A stretch of DNA of 64,000 nucleotides, taken from the NCBI RefSeq assembly GCF_003026215.1, contig NZ_PYOC01000003.1, forward strand, positions 434,001 to 498,000. The letters are read 5' to 3'. Positions 18,267-26,692 of this stretch are shown here, piece after piece. Under the pieces are notes generated by a model. It was not told the DNA's origin. It saw only the letters and a list, made by a program, of their open reading frames with translations, and made no database searches. The first letter of the stretch is position 1, and every line of letters starts with the position of its first letter. The stretch is from Photobacterium indicum. GTDB taxonomy: Bacteria > Pseudomonadota > Gammaproteobacteria > Enterobacterales > Vibrionaceae. The translations under genes and the position numbers were made by a program.

Positions 18267-19409
18267 TCAGATGGAAGAAACACACGCATTATTTAATCTA
18301 GCGAACGCTTCAGAAAAACCAGTATTTGAAAAGTATTCTTCATTAAGGAGTACACTTTTACTATCAGACCAATTTGCCGCAGAAGACCCTTTACCATAAG
18401 GAATGTCATAAACAATAAAGTGACGTTCTTTTCGATCAAAGATCATGTTTGCAGACAAACGTCGCGCTCTAACCGTTTCATTTAAATAATATTCAAAGCC
18501 TGAGTCACAACTTTTCACAATATAAGACCCTTTATCACTGCGCACCGCAATATAAGGTTTCTGACTATTCTCGTAAAACTTCAGCTGCCACTGACCAATA
18601 ACCTTGTCTATTTGAATACGTGCGATAGGCGCTGGTTCTACAGCCAAAACAACCGTTGTATCGACTTGATTAGCAATAGGGTTATTGACTACATCTAACG
18701 GATTCACATCTACGATGGTAGCAATAGCATTAGGTTCTATATCTTGATGATTAAACCATGCGAATACAGCCTGCCAAGGGGCTTTACCTGCACTTAGCAG
18801 CAACACAGCAAGCATAACCGGTACCAATAGTACTAACCCCACTCGCTTAGCATTGAAGTAGCCTAATGACTTAATTTGAGAGGCAACTTTTGGTGTCAGT
18901 ACCGTTGGATCAACCGTGTTATTTCCGGTGGTAGATACGGCATGTGATTGATTATTCACTGCTAACTCTCGCCTTGCTTCCGCTAATAATTGGGCTAACC
19001 TAATGTTCTCTTCTTGAAGTTTACCTACATCATTACTGGCAGTATTTTTCATATTATGAATGTGCATAGAGCTATCAGCAAAAGCTTGCTGAGCTTCTTT
19101 TTGAGCGCTAGCTAATTTCTTAACGAGCCTATCTCTTTCCTCCTTCAGATGCCGGTAATCATTTTGAAGGCGGTGGATCTGGCTCAAGTACTTCTCAACA
19201 GATTTTGTTTGAACATAATCTGTATTAAACGCTTCTTGTTGTCCCTTTCCTTCACTAACATATTTATAGGCTTCAGAAATAAGCTGCATCAATGCTTTAG
19301 AACCACCTTTATCTGGGTGAGAGCGATTAGATAGGTGTTTATAGCGACGTTTTATATCACTCTGAGGGCTATCTTGATTTGTACCTAAAATGTCATGAAA
19401 TGAAGTCAT
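18267..19409 (-). CDS. Membrane-anchored J-domain protein
   Basis: This 380-residue protein starts with a J domain (residues 4-55) containing the catalytic HPD at 31-33, which stimulates the ATPase of an Hsp70 such as DnaK. It continues with a coiled coil (about 72-152), a single membrane span (about 190-208, VGLVLLVPVMLAVLLLSAG) and a C-terminal domain of about 170 residues that I do not recognise. The topology would put the J domain in the cytoplasm and the C-terminal domain in the periplasm. There is no Gly/Phe or zinc-finger region, so it is not DnaJ or CbpA. It is a single-gene unit converging on the RND operon. Confidence 0.75.
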   Translation of the reverse strand: MTSFHDILGTNQDSPQSDIKRRYKHLSNRSHPDKGGSKALMQLISEAYKYVSEGKGQQEAFNTDYVQTKSVEKYLSQIHRLQNDYRHLKEERDRLVKKLASAQKEAQQAFADSSMHIHNMKNTASNDVGKLQEENIRLAQLLAEARRELAVNNQSHAVSTTGNNTVDPTVLTPKVASQIKSLGYFNAKRVGLVLLVPVMLAVLLLSAGKAPWQAVFAWFNHQDIEPNAIATIVDVNPLDVVNNPIANQVDTTVVLAVEPAPIARIQIDKVIGQWQLKFYENSQKPYIAVRSDKGSYIVKSCDSGFEYYLNETVRARRLSANMIFDRKERHFIVYDIPYGKGSSAANWSDSKSVLLNEEYFSNTGFSEAFARLNNACVSSI

Positions 19410-19822
19410 TAACGGATGCTATTCCTGAATGCAATGAGAAAACCAATCACAGTTATTATCTTATAATTTTGTATAACCAATCATATATAGCCAAGTTACC
19501 TCAAGATGCTCGTTTCAGCGAGAATTTGTTGTTCTCTAGGCAAGGCAATTATTTACGCACGTGCAGAGGTTGTAATATGCATTGTATTTTATATGCGGTA
19601 ATATTGGAAATAATTTCAACAGGCTAAAAAACAACCAGTGAAATGTCTCCCCCTACATTGGGGGATATATCGGCTAAGGAAAAGCAAACTTTATAATATT
19701 GAGCTTATTTTAATAAAAAAAAGACGTAAGAGGTATGATATTGAAAGATAATTCTACTTTATATGAAGATTAAATATCTATTGAATAATGATAATGAATG
19801 AAACGGTATCACTCCAATACCG
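19410..19822. other. Intergenic region with a half repeat
   Basis: The only structure I can support is the repeat segment at 19486-19555. The remainder is AT-rich and holds the promoter area of the J-domain gene. Small reading frames on both strands show no ribosome site or protein-like composition. Confidence 0.5.
19486..19555. repeat. Half copy of the TACCCAAG inverted-repeat element
   Basis: About 70 bases starting at TATAGCCAAGTTACC match the reverse complement of the right half of the 263-bp element at 56592-56854, with only a few differences over the first 66 bases. The left half is missing, so this is a truncated copy. Confidence 0.75.
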
Positions 19823-20524
19823 TTAATTCACATCATGCTTTTTTAATCTAAATTCGCCTGGTGAACAACCTATGTGTTTTTTAAATACACGAGAGAAATA
19901 GGAAACATCTTTAAAACCCGCAGAAGTTGCGACTGATGATATTTTCTCTCGATCAGAGATTAACAAACCACAAGCTAAATCCAATCGTTTTTTAATGATG
20001 TACTGTTTAAGGGTTACACCCATGACATTATGAAATAAGCGTGAAAAATAGGTCGGTGAATATTGGCAGGCATTAGCAAGATCTTCTTCACGCAAAGGCG
20101 CACTTATATTTTGATCGATAATGATCAAGGCAGGCTTAATGGATAATTCACGCTGTTCATATGCACCACTTTCAACATTGACAGTATGGGTATGAAGACG
20201 GGTAAAACACTCATCTAATTGTTGCCGATTTGAATTTACGCTGATGACATCATCACCACCAGCACGTAACACATTCAGTGCTAAATCTGCATCAAGTTCA
20301 TGATATACAATAACGACTTTCGTTGTTGCATGGCGTTGTTTAACAGCTCTTAGTAATTCAAACCCTTCTGAACTAGAGTTTTTTACTTCAAGGAAGATCA
20401 ACTCATGCCCTGTCATTGTCGACAGAAGTTCAAAAGGAGAGACATCAACAACGCTATGAAAATGCTTTAGATTTTCTTTCGCTTCAATGTGTTTATTATG
20501 ATGATTGCAGCTAACCCAAATCAC
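19823..20524 (-). CDS. AraC-family regulator with a degenerate receiver-like domain
   Basis: The 233-residue protein has a C-terminal AraC double helix-turn-helix (about 130-230, ending DVSYFSRVFKKHIGCSPGEFR). Residues 1-115 have the alternating pattern of a CheY-like receiver, but the usual phospho-acceptor Asp is replaced by Glu (LIFLEVK, Glu 46). It may therefore be a phosphorylation-independent or constitutively active form. Translation probably starts at GTG 20524, because AAGGTG lies five bases upstream and no in-frame ATG is near; the ATG at 20526 is out of frame. No target operon is adjacent in the same direction. Confidence 0.75.
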   Translation of the reverse strand: MIWVSCNHHNKHIEAKENLKHFHSVVDVSPFELLSTMTGHELIFLEVKNSSSEGFELLRAVKQRHATTKVVIVYHELDADLALNVLRAGGDDVISVNSNRQQLDECFTRLHTHTVNVESGAYEQRELSIKPALIIIDQNISAPLREEDLANACQYSPTYFSRLFHNVMGVTLKQYIIKKRLDLACGLLISDREKISSVATSAGFKDVSYFSRVFKKHIGCSPGEFRLKKHDVN

Positions 20525-20526
20525 AT

Positions 20527-20996
20527 TTTCACCTTATTGCTAGGGTTATAACGTCATGTATTTCAGCTCAAACTTAGAGCATAAACATGCCAAATTATAC
20601 ATAACGACTCATATGACATGTGCTTATGAATACGCTTTGTACCGACGTTTCCTGTCAATAATGTATAAATATTTATACAAAACTATCGCTATATTTTTTC
20701 TTATTTATAAATAATTAACGGTTAAATAATCAAATAAATCCAGTTTTATAACCCTGTCTCATTTCTAAAAAGTAATTATTTAAATCTCTGCTATTGATTA
20801 AATCATCAACTAATTTCAACATCAAACTAGTTAAAACACGTGCTGTTTATATTCAAAAATAGAATATTAATGCTAACTACTATACCTAAAGCATCTATTT
20901 ATTTATCTTCGCGTATACAGAGAAATTAAATTTATAACGACAAAATAATGATATTGGCTACCTCCATAAGATAGTAAACTTCATGCTTATGACAAA
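20527..20996. other. AT-rich intergenic stretch
   Basis: This is a very AT-rich spacer upstream of both the AraC-type gene and the glycine riboswitch. It must contain their promoters, but I cannot place them with confidence. I see no gene. Confidence 0.45.
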
Positions 20997-21044
20997 TATA
21001 CCCAAGCCACTTCAAGATGCAGGATTCAGAGTGACTTGGGTATA
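20997..21044. repeat. Minimal 48-bp derivative of the TACCCAAG element
   Basis: TATACCCAAGCCACTT at the left is nearly the reverse complement of the right end (AGTGACTTGGGTATA). The left 30 bases match the left end of the 263-bp element at 56592, including GATGCAGGATTCAGAGTGA. It looks like an internal-deletion derivative that keeps only the ends and would form a simple hairpin. Confidence 0.75.
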
Positions 21045-21145
21045 TGTATATTAATCTTACATCGCATTTTTTTGATTATTTACTCCATTTTTTTGCAGAC
21101 AATCACATTTTTATCAATTAGTATTGCGGCTGAAAAAATTGAGTT

Positions 21146-21433
21146 CCGATGAAGATAGCAGGAGAGTGGCATATTATTCGCTAGCAGAATCATTCTGATA
21201 CGAGTATAAGCCCGCCGAAGAAGTAAGCGCTCTTAACCGTTTGTTACTGTTCAAACACAAGACGTTAATCTTTCAGGCACTGGATTACATACCTTTCACA
21301 AGGTATCCGGTATGGACTGTTATTGGAGGAGCCTCTGGAGAGACCCGTTAAATCGGGCGCCGAAGGAGCAAGCTTTCCTTTTTGCTGTTTTAACATGCAT
21401 GGAAAGTGAAACTCTCAGGCAAAAGGACAGAGG
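21146..21433 (+). promoter_or_regulatory. Tandem glycine riboswitch with leader-linker kink-turn
   Basis: Two gcvT-type aptamers are visible. Aptamer 1 (21154-21324) has GGAGAG, GCCGAAGAAGTAA and ATCTTTCAGG, closed by GATAGCA/TGTTATT. Aptamer 2 (21332-21433) has GGAGAGACC, GCGCCGAAGGAGCAA, ACTCTCAGGCAAAAGGAC, closed by CCTCTG/CAGAGG. The leader CCGATGA (21146-21152) can pair with the linker GAGG (21326-21329) to form the kink-turn known for tandem glycine riboswitches. It precedes an AGCS symporter gene, as in Vibrio cholerae (VC1422). Aptamer 1 is larger than usual. Whether glycine raises or lowers expression cannot be read from the sequence. Confidence 0.93.
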
Positions 21434-21522
21434 AGATAAGATCAACAGCCCAGAAACTATTTCTGTACACACTTGTTTCTGTTGTTCTATGTCTCTTCCT
21501 TTGAAGTTTAAAAGGAGGAATA

Positions 21523-22914
21523 ATGAATCCGCTACATGATACGCTACAAAATACACTTCAAGTTATTGATAACCTTGTTTGGGGACCGCCACTACTGATC
21601 TTATTAGTCGGTACTGGTCTTTATCTAACAATACGTCTTGGTTTTATCCAAATTCGTTACTTACCTCTTGCACTTAGTTATGTGTTTTCAACTAAACATC
21701 GTACGAAAGGTGATGGTGATGTATCGAGCTTTGCCGCACTCTGCACTGCCCTTTCCGCCACTATTGGTACTGGTAATATTGTTGGCGTTGCAACAGCAAT
21801 CAAAATGGGAGGACCTGGTGCACTATTCTGGATGTGGCTAGCTGCCCTATTTGGTATGGCAACTAAATATGCAGAATGCCTGTTGGCGGTGAAATATCGC
21901 GAGCAAGATGCTAACGGTCAAATGATCGGTGGCCCAATGTATTACCTAGAAAAAGGCGTCGGCAGTAAAACACTGGCCAAACTTTTTGCCTTTTTCGCCC
22001 TCGGTGTTGCATGTTTTGGTATTGGTACATTCCCACAAGCTAATGCGATTGTTGATGCTGCTTACCTTTCCTTTGAAGCACCCAAAGAATACACCATTGT
22101 GATTTTAACATTACTTGTGGCAACGGTGACACTTGGTGGAATAAAATCGATTGCGAGTGTAGCCAGTAAGGTTGTACCTGTAATGGCCGGTTTCTATATT
22201 TTGGCTTGCCTACTGGTATTAACGACTCAAATGCACGCTCTACCTGAAGCCGTCGCTTTAGTGATTAGCTCAGCATTTACTGGTCATGCTGCAGCTGGCG
22301 GTTTTACCGGTGCAGGTATCATGCTTGCGATACAATCAGGTATTGCTCGCGGTGTGTTTTCAAATGAATCGGGGCTTGGAAGTGCACCTATTGCAGCCGC
22401 GGCTGCGAAAACAGATTCATGTGTTCGTCAGGGGTTAACATCAATGACGGGTACATTTTTTGATACCATCATCATATGTACCATGACAGGACTTACACTT
22501 ATTGTTACGGGTGCATGGCAGAGTGAGTATGCTGGTGCAGCAATGACAACCTATGCGTTTGCTGCTGGTTTAGATTCAGCGTATTGGGGACCATTGATGG
22601 TATCGGTAGGGCTGATGTTCTTTGCGTTTACCACCATCATTGGTTGGAACTATTATGGTGAACGCTGCATTACTTACCTTTTTGGTGTTAAAGCAATTCT
22701 ACCTTATAAAATTGTCTTTCTGGTATTAGTGGCAAGTGGCGCGTTCTTAAAGCTGGATATGATTTGGCTAATTGCAGATATTGTAAATGGCTTGATGGCT
22801 GTACCTAACTTGATTGGTTTAGTCTTGTTACGTGGTGTTGTTATTTCAGAAAGTAATATTTACTTTGAGCAGCTAAAAACACTAACAGCCAAAAAAACAC
22901 AACACGCTTTATAA
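21523..22914 (+). CDS. Sodium:alanine/glycine symporter, AGCS family
   Basis: The 463-residue polytopic membrane protein has hallmark AGCS stretches: GDGDVSSFAALCTALSATIG and GTGNIVGVATAIKMGGPGA in the first third, and RGVFSNESGLGSAPIAAAA in the middle. These line the Na+ and amino-acid sites. AAAGGAGGAAT before ATG 21523 is a very strong ribosome site, and the tandem glycine riboswitch ends 89 bases upstream. Glycine or alanine uptake is therefore the likely role. The mRNA between riboswitch and start contains a CAGAAA/TTTCTG hairpin (21451-21465) that may belong to the expression platform. Confidence 0.92.
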   Translation: MNPLHDTLQNTLQVIDNLVWGPPLLILLVGTGLYLTIRLGFIQIRYLPLALSYVFSTKHRTKGDGDVSSFAALCTALSATIGTGNIVGVATAIKMGGPGALFWMWLAALFGMATKYAECLLAVKYREQDANGQMIGGPMYYLEKGVGSKTLAKLFAFFALGVACFGIGTFPQANAIVDAAYLSFEAPKEYTIVILTLLVATVTLGGIKSIASVASKVVPVMAGFYILACLLVLTTQMHALPEAVALVISSAFTGHAAAGGFTGAGIMLAIQSGIARGVFSNESGLGSAPIAAAAAKTDSCVRQGLTSMTGTFFDTIIICTMTGLTLIVTGAWQSEYAGAAMTTYAFAAGLDSAYWGPLMVSVGLMFFAFTTIIGWNYYGERCITYLFGVKAILPYKIVFLVLVASGAFLKLDMIWLIADIVNGLMAVPNLIGLVLLRGVVISESNIYFEQLKTLTAKKTQHAL

Positions 22915-22927
22915 CATTACACATTAT

Positions 22928-22994
22928 CATGAAGGTAAGCCGAGAGATTTTCTGGTACTCACCTGTTCTGAAGTTCTTGTGCTTCACCTTCATG
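22928..22994. terminator. Inverted repeat between convergent genes
   Basis: CATGAAGGTAAGC at 22928-22940 pairs with GCTTCACCTTCATG at 22981-22994, with one bulge, across a 40-base loop. It lies between the symporter gene and the convergent NTF2-like gene. No clear T run follows, so termination is plausible but unproven. Confidence 0.5.
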
Positions 22995-23005
22995 TTAATC
23001 ACTAA

Positions 23006-23416
23006 TCATTCCAAATAGCGCGTCAGCTGTTGGTATAAATCAAAGCTACTGTCTTCTAACCAGCAATCAGTCATTAGTCCATCTTTCATTTGAAATAGCA
23101 CCATTCCTGTCATTTTCACACTCTGGTTCTTTCCCGGTATTTTAATCCAACCACCATGATATGTGGCTTCACACTGGTACAGTGCCACCGTTTTATGTTC
23201 TTCCGTAATAACTTGAGAAATAGTGAAACGAACATTATTGAAACGTTGCTGCCAAATATTGACAAAGGAAAGATAATCTTCATGTGTCAGTGAAAAGCTT
23301 CGTCCTCCTGAAGTATGAAAATTAAAAGGATTCGTCGCACACTCAGCCAGCAACTGAGCATTGCCCTTTCCCCATACTTCATTAAACCAGCCATTTATCC
23401 ATTCTTCTTTATTCAT
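23006..23416 (-). CDS. SnoaL/NTF2-like domain protein
   Basis: This 136-residue protein has the cone-shaped alpha+beta pattern of NTF2/SnoaL-like polyketide-cyclase-type proteins: three N-terminal helices, then strands such as VALYQCEATYHGG and SVKMTGMVLFQMKDG. I chose ATG 23416 (MNKEEWINGW) because GGAGG lies six bases upstream; the in-frame ATG at 23434 lies beyond that site. Proteins of this fold can be isomerases, dehydratases or binding proteins. Nothing here fixes a substrate. It converges on the symporter gene. Confidence 0.65.
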   Translation of the reverse strand: MNKEEWINGWFNEVWGKGNAQLLAECATNPFNFHTSGGRSFSLTHEDYLSFVNIWQQRFNNVRFTISQVITEEHKTVALYQCEATYHGGWIKIPGKNQSVKMTGMVLFQMKDGLMTDCWLEDSSFDLYQQLTRYLE

Positions 23417-23728
23417 ATACAGCCTCCAATGCAAAAATCTCGAAGTGCCCTCCCCTCACGAAAAAATAAGCGAAGTTTATTGCATTTTTATATGTTAATA
23501 ATTTGTTTTACTGACACAACTACAAGATTAGACTCAAAATCACAAAAATGCTGCAAGGTTGCTCATAAGTTTCATCAAAGGTTAATACGGAATAGAAAAC
23601 TAAATGCAGGAGGGTTAGAGGCGAGCTACCATCATCACTTATACGTATACATTCAATGATGATGGTCAATTATTACACTTACTTAGATATAATAAGCATC
23701 GTTCCGAATATCGTTCGGTAGTAACGTT
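23417..23728. other. Intergenic region with an inverted repeat
   Basis: The region contains the promoter area of the SnoaL-like gene and the ACCATCATCA/TGATGATGGT hairpin at 23628-23666 near the 3' end of the HAD gene. I see nothing else. Confidence 0.45.
23628..23666. terminator. Hairpin downstream of the HAD-family gene
   Basis: ACCATCATCA (23628-23637) and TGATGATGGT (23657-23666) form a perfect 10-base stem around a 19-base loop that itself contains ATACGTAT. There is no T run on the minus strand, so it may stabilise the 3' end of the HAD mRNA without acting as a terminator. Confidence 0.4.
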
Positions 23729-24382
23729 TTACAGCGATAATTGTGAAAAAACGGATTGGTAATGCGTAAAGTTAGGTATCTGAGTATGGTGTTTAACACC
23801 TGTACCCACCGCTACAAAATCATAACCTAGCTCTTGGGTGGCATTTTTATTCCATTCACCATCGCCAAAAAATACACGGCGATCAAATATTTCACCTGTA
23901 TCTTGTTTTGCCCTGAATGCTGCAAGTGCCATAATTTCAGTACGGCTCATCGCATCAGATGAGGATGTAAATGTTATATTTGATGTATCAATACCAACAG
24001 CTTGTAATTTCAATTTAGCAGCAGATTCCCACGCCCCCGTAGCAATCGCAATATGCGTATCTTCACGATCTTGCATTTGATCAATAAACTTCTTTGCACC
24101 TTTAATTTCATGCATTTCTGACGGATTGTTATTTAAGTATTCACGTATACATTCTAAATAGCGCGCTTCAACTTTACGATGAATAATCGAACGACTTTCA
24201 CTGATATTATTCTTTAATAATATTTCATCTATAATGCCAGAATCCGTGACTTTCTGATATTGACTCCAATTACCATCAGTAGAGATACCCAGAACATCTT
24301 CAATTGCCAGCGTTAAACAATGTTGATCAATTTCATCAGAATCAACCAAAGTGCCATCTATATCTAAAAGAAATAAGTTCAT
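23729..24382 (-). CDS. HAD-superfamily phosphatase
   Basis: The 217-residue protein has the HAD motifs in order: DIDGTLVDSD (motif I, nucleophile and acid/base Asp), IATG (motif II), a basic residue in the cap-proximal helix, and FFGDGEWNKNA (motif IV, metal-binding Asp). A helical cap between motifs I and II suggests a phosphoglycolate-phosphatase or beta-phosphoglucomutase-like type (subclass I). ATG 24382 follows GGTAGAG and places motif I at the N terminus as usual; the in-frame start at 24424 would add a tail. Substrate unknown. Confidence 0.78.
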   Translation of the reverse strand: MNLFLLDIDGTLVDSDEIDQHCLTLAIEDVLGISTDGNWSQYQKVTDSGIIDEILLKNNISESRSIIHRKVEARYLECIREYLNNNPSEMHEIKGAKKFIDQMQDREDTHIAIATGAWESAAKLKLQAVGIDTSNITFTSSSDAMSRTEIMALAAFRAKQDTGEIFDRRVFFGDGEWNKNATQELGYDFVAVGTGVKHHTQIPNFTHYQSVFSQLSL

Positions 24383-24762
24383 TTTCTCTACCTTTACTGT
24401 TTTGTCTAGTGGTATCGCGCGCACAGCATGCGCTTGTAAACAAGATGTTGCAAGTTAAGAATTGATACAATCTGTGTTTTCTCATAAAATGATCAATCCC
24501 TTTTTAGTCAAATGCTTACTGTTAACAAATAGCGTTCTTCTGGTCTAATAAAATGAAATCCATTACACAAACTACGTGATCATGTGGACAATTAAGAAAG
24601 ATAACTTTGCTAGATCGCATAATTCATTCCAAACTTATGAACTGATATCCCTACTAACTCGTATTAATGTTTAAATCACAGAGCGTTAAAGTAACGTCAT
24701 AAAAAAATAGAAAATCGCAAAAAATATTATTAGATAAGTAATGTCGTTAAAAAGGATAATCC
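24383..24762. other. Divergent intergenic region, HAD gene / HiPIP gene
   Basis: This AT-rich spacer between divergent genes must contain both promoters. I could not place a convincing -10/-35 pair or a known operator, and I see no additional gene. Confidence 0.45.
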
Positions 24763-25065
24763 ATGAAAAATCACCCTACACGTAGACGTTTTCTAAAACT
24801 TGGACTTGGTGGCGTAATCGGTGTCACTCTTGGTGGTACGGATTTAATCAAACCAGTACATGCAGCAGATATTCCTCACCTCGCTGAAGATGATCCACAA
24901 GCCGCTGCATTAAAATATGTTCATAAATCACCTGACGACAGCAAGCATTGTTCTGGCTGCTTACTGATTCAAGGTAATGACGGCGATGAATGGCGCCCTT
25001 GTGGTGTATTCCCTGGCAAGCTTGTTTCAGCAACAGGCTGGTGTTCTGCGTTTGCGCCTGCGTAA
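24763..25065 (+). CDS. High-potential iron-sulfur protein (HiPIP)
   Basis: The 100-residue protein has a twin-arginine (Tat) signal (TRRRFLKLGLGGV) and cleavage near residue 35. Its mature part has the HiPIP cysteine pattern C63-x2-C66-x13-C80-x13-C94 (HCSGC ... RPC ... GWC), which holds a 4Fe-4S cluster cycling between the 3+ and 2+ states. Tat export fits folding and cluster insertion in the cytoplasm. In phototrophs HiPIP donates electrons to the reaction centre; in non-phototrophs it can serve a terminal oxidase or other periplasmic enzyme. No partner is encoded next to it. AAAAGGATAA precedes the ATG. Confidence 0.92.
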   Translation: MKNHPTRRRFLKLGLGGVIGVTLGGTDLIKPVHAADIPHLAEDDPQAAALKYVHKSPDDSKHCSGCLLIQGNDGDEWRPCGVFPGKLVSATGWCSAFAPA

Positions 25066-25100
25066 CAATAGTTAATCACCCAAATAAGAAAGCCGAAGGC

Positions 25101-25130
25101 CGATAGCCTATTTCTAATAAAAGGCTATCG
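25101..25130. terminator. Hairpin between HiPIP gene and yegD
   Basis: CGATAGCCT (25101-25109) pairs with AGGCTATCG (25122-25130). A second small GCC-GGC hairpin lies next to it on the left, followed on the minus strand by TTTCTT. The pair probably ends both convergent transcripts, weakly. Confidence 0.55.
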
Positions 25131-25163
25131 CTTCATTCAGCATTCACACTATATAAATCACTT

Positions 25164-26516
25164 CTAGCGAAAACAATGTTCAGCCCAGCGTGCTAAACCT
25201 GCCGTTACAGAACCAAAATAGCTGCCGCTAACAACGGGTACATTGGGTAATTGTTGCTCAATACAAGCACGTAATATCGGTGAGCGCGCTGTACCGCCAG
25301 TCATATAGATTAAGTCTGGCTTTTTACCCGATTGGTTTACGGCTTCAGTCACCAATTCACTCATCTTGGCTTTTGGCGTTTCAATTGCGTCAGCCATCTG
25401 ACTTTGAGAAATAGAGACTTCTAGCAACTCAGACAAAATATGCATTTGTACCTGACTGCTTTTTGCTTCCGATAAGGTAATCTTACTTTCTTCTGCTTTT
25501 CTTACAATATGGTAGCCTAGCGTATCGTGATAAGCATGAATCAGGCGTTTGAGCTTTTCAGGTTCTGACGCATCACGTCGAAGTTGATCTAACGTACGAA
25601 TATTTGCAGAGCTATAAAAATCTGTTTGGGCGATAACGTTGTTAATAGCAATAGGGTTCCAAAATTGGCTAATTGGCATATCGATACCACGCAGCGTTTT
25701 ACTGCCTAATCCAAACAATGGCATTAATTGGTTAAAGGCTAAATGGATATCCAAATCGTTACCACCAACACGTTGACCACTGTGTGCAAGCAAACTATCG
25801 GTACGATCAGCTTTACCACACCAATCAGGGCCCATTTCAATCAATGAACAGTCCGTTGTACCACCACCAATATCAACCACCAGCACAGTTTTATTTTCCG
25901 TTAGCGTACTTTCAAACTCTAAACCTGCGGCTACAGGTTCAAATTGAAATTCAATATTGTTGAACCCAGCCCGTTTTGCCGCTTGCGTTAAAATAGATTC
26001 TGCTTGCTCATTAGCTCGTTCGCCGCCAGTACCCTGAAAATTCACAGGTCGCCCAATAACGGTATCTGTAATTATTTTCTGAGTCGTCATCTCGGCTTGG
26101 GTTTTAATGTTACTCATCATGGCGCAAACAAGATCTTCAAAAAAGCTTATCTGTACATCACGTAGCCCATTAGCACCAAGAAAAGATTTGGGAGATTTTA
26201 CGTAATACACTTCTTCAGGATCTTCAAGATACAAATCCAATGCAGCCTGACCAAACTGTAAATCCCCTTTTTCAACACGAATATCTTCTTCGCGGTTCAT
26301 TGCAATGGCGCGACGAAGTACTTGCTCACCGACAGTGTTAAGCGGAGATATACCCATGTGACGATATAAATGCTCACTAACGGCTTCACGAGTTGGTGCG
26401 CATAAAGTAGATGGTATGTACTGATTGCCATTTTCTAACGGCAACATACGTGGCTGCCCTTGCTCCATCATTGCAACTGAGCAATTCGCTGTCCCGTAAT
26501 CAAATCCGATGTACAT
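25164..26516 (-). CDS. yegD: Hsp70-like chaperone family protein YegD
   Basis: The 450-residue protein has an Hsp70/actin-type ATPase fold without a substrate-binding domain: phosphate-1 loop GFDYGTANCSVA at the N terminus, phosphate-2 motif VVDIGGGTTDCSL near residue 230, and adenosine-binding YMTGGTARSP near 415. The length equals that of E. coli YegD. GGAG lies eight bases before ATG 26516. Its cellular role is not established; the family is often described as a putative chaperone. It is divergent from the DsbA-like lipoprotein gene. Confidence 0.9.
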   Translation of the reverse strand: MYIGFDYGTANCSVAMMEQGQPRMLPLENGNQYIPSTLCAPTREAVSEHLYRHMGISPLNTVGEQVLRRAIAMNREEDIRVEKGDLQFGQAALDLYLEDPEEVYYVKSPKSFLGANGLRDVQISFFEDLVCAMMSNIKTQAEMTTQKIITDTVIGRPVNFQGTGGERANEQAESILTQAAKRAGFNNIEFQFEPVAAGLEFESTLTENKTVLVVDIGGGTTDCSLIEMGPDWCGKADRTDSLLAHSGQRVGGNDLDIHLAFNQLMPLFGLGSKTLRGIDMPISQFWNPIAINNVIAQTDFYSSANIRTLDQLRRDASEPEKLKRLIHAYHDTLGYHIVRKAEESKITLSEAKSSQVQMHILSELLEVSISQSQMADAIETPKAKMSELVTEAVNQSGKKPDLIYMTGGTARSPILRACIEQQLPNVPVVSGSYFGSVTAGLARWAEHCFR

Positions 26517-26692
26517 CCCGAGTCTCCACTTAGAAAAAGGTCGGCGATTTTATACTGATTTATCTATAATACCAAGAGGCTTTGACTGAATATCTCAACG
26601 AGATAATGCTCAAATTTGATTTAAAATCAGTTATTTTTTGCACGAACAGGCATAATCACCCCTTCATAAATAACCAGACAGACAGATTAACT

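Noticed and set aside
18217..18399. Plus-strand 60-codon frame after the RND gene with an AGGAGG site upstream
   Set aside because: It runs antisense into the end of the J-domain gene, has no recognisable domain, and its first part lies in an AAGAGGT/ACCTCTT hairpin that is more likely a 3'-end structure.
19379..19627. Plus-strand 82-codon frame between the J-domain and AraC genes
   Set aside because: It starts inside the J-domain gene and runs through the half repeat; no ribosome site and no protein-like pattern.
21312..21556. Open frames on both strands in the region before the AGCS gene
   Set aside because: They fall inside the second riboswitch aptamer and its expression platform, whose RNA signature explains the sequence.
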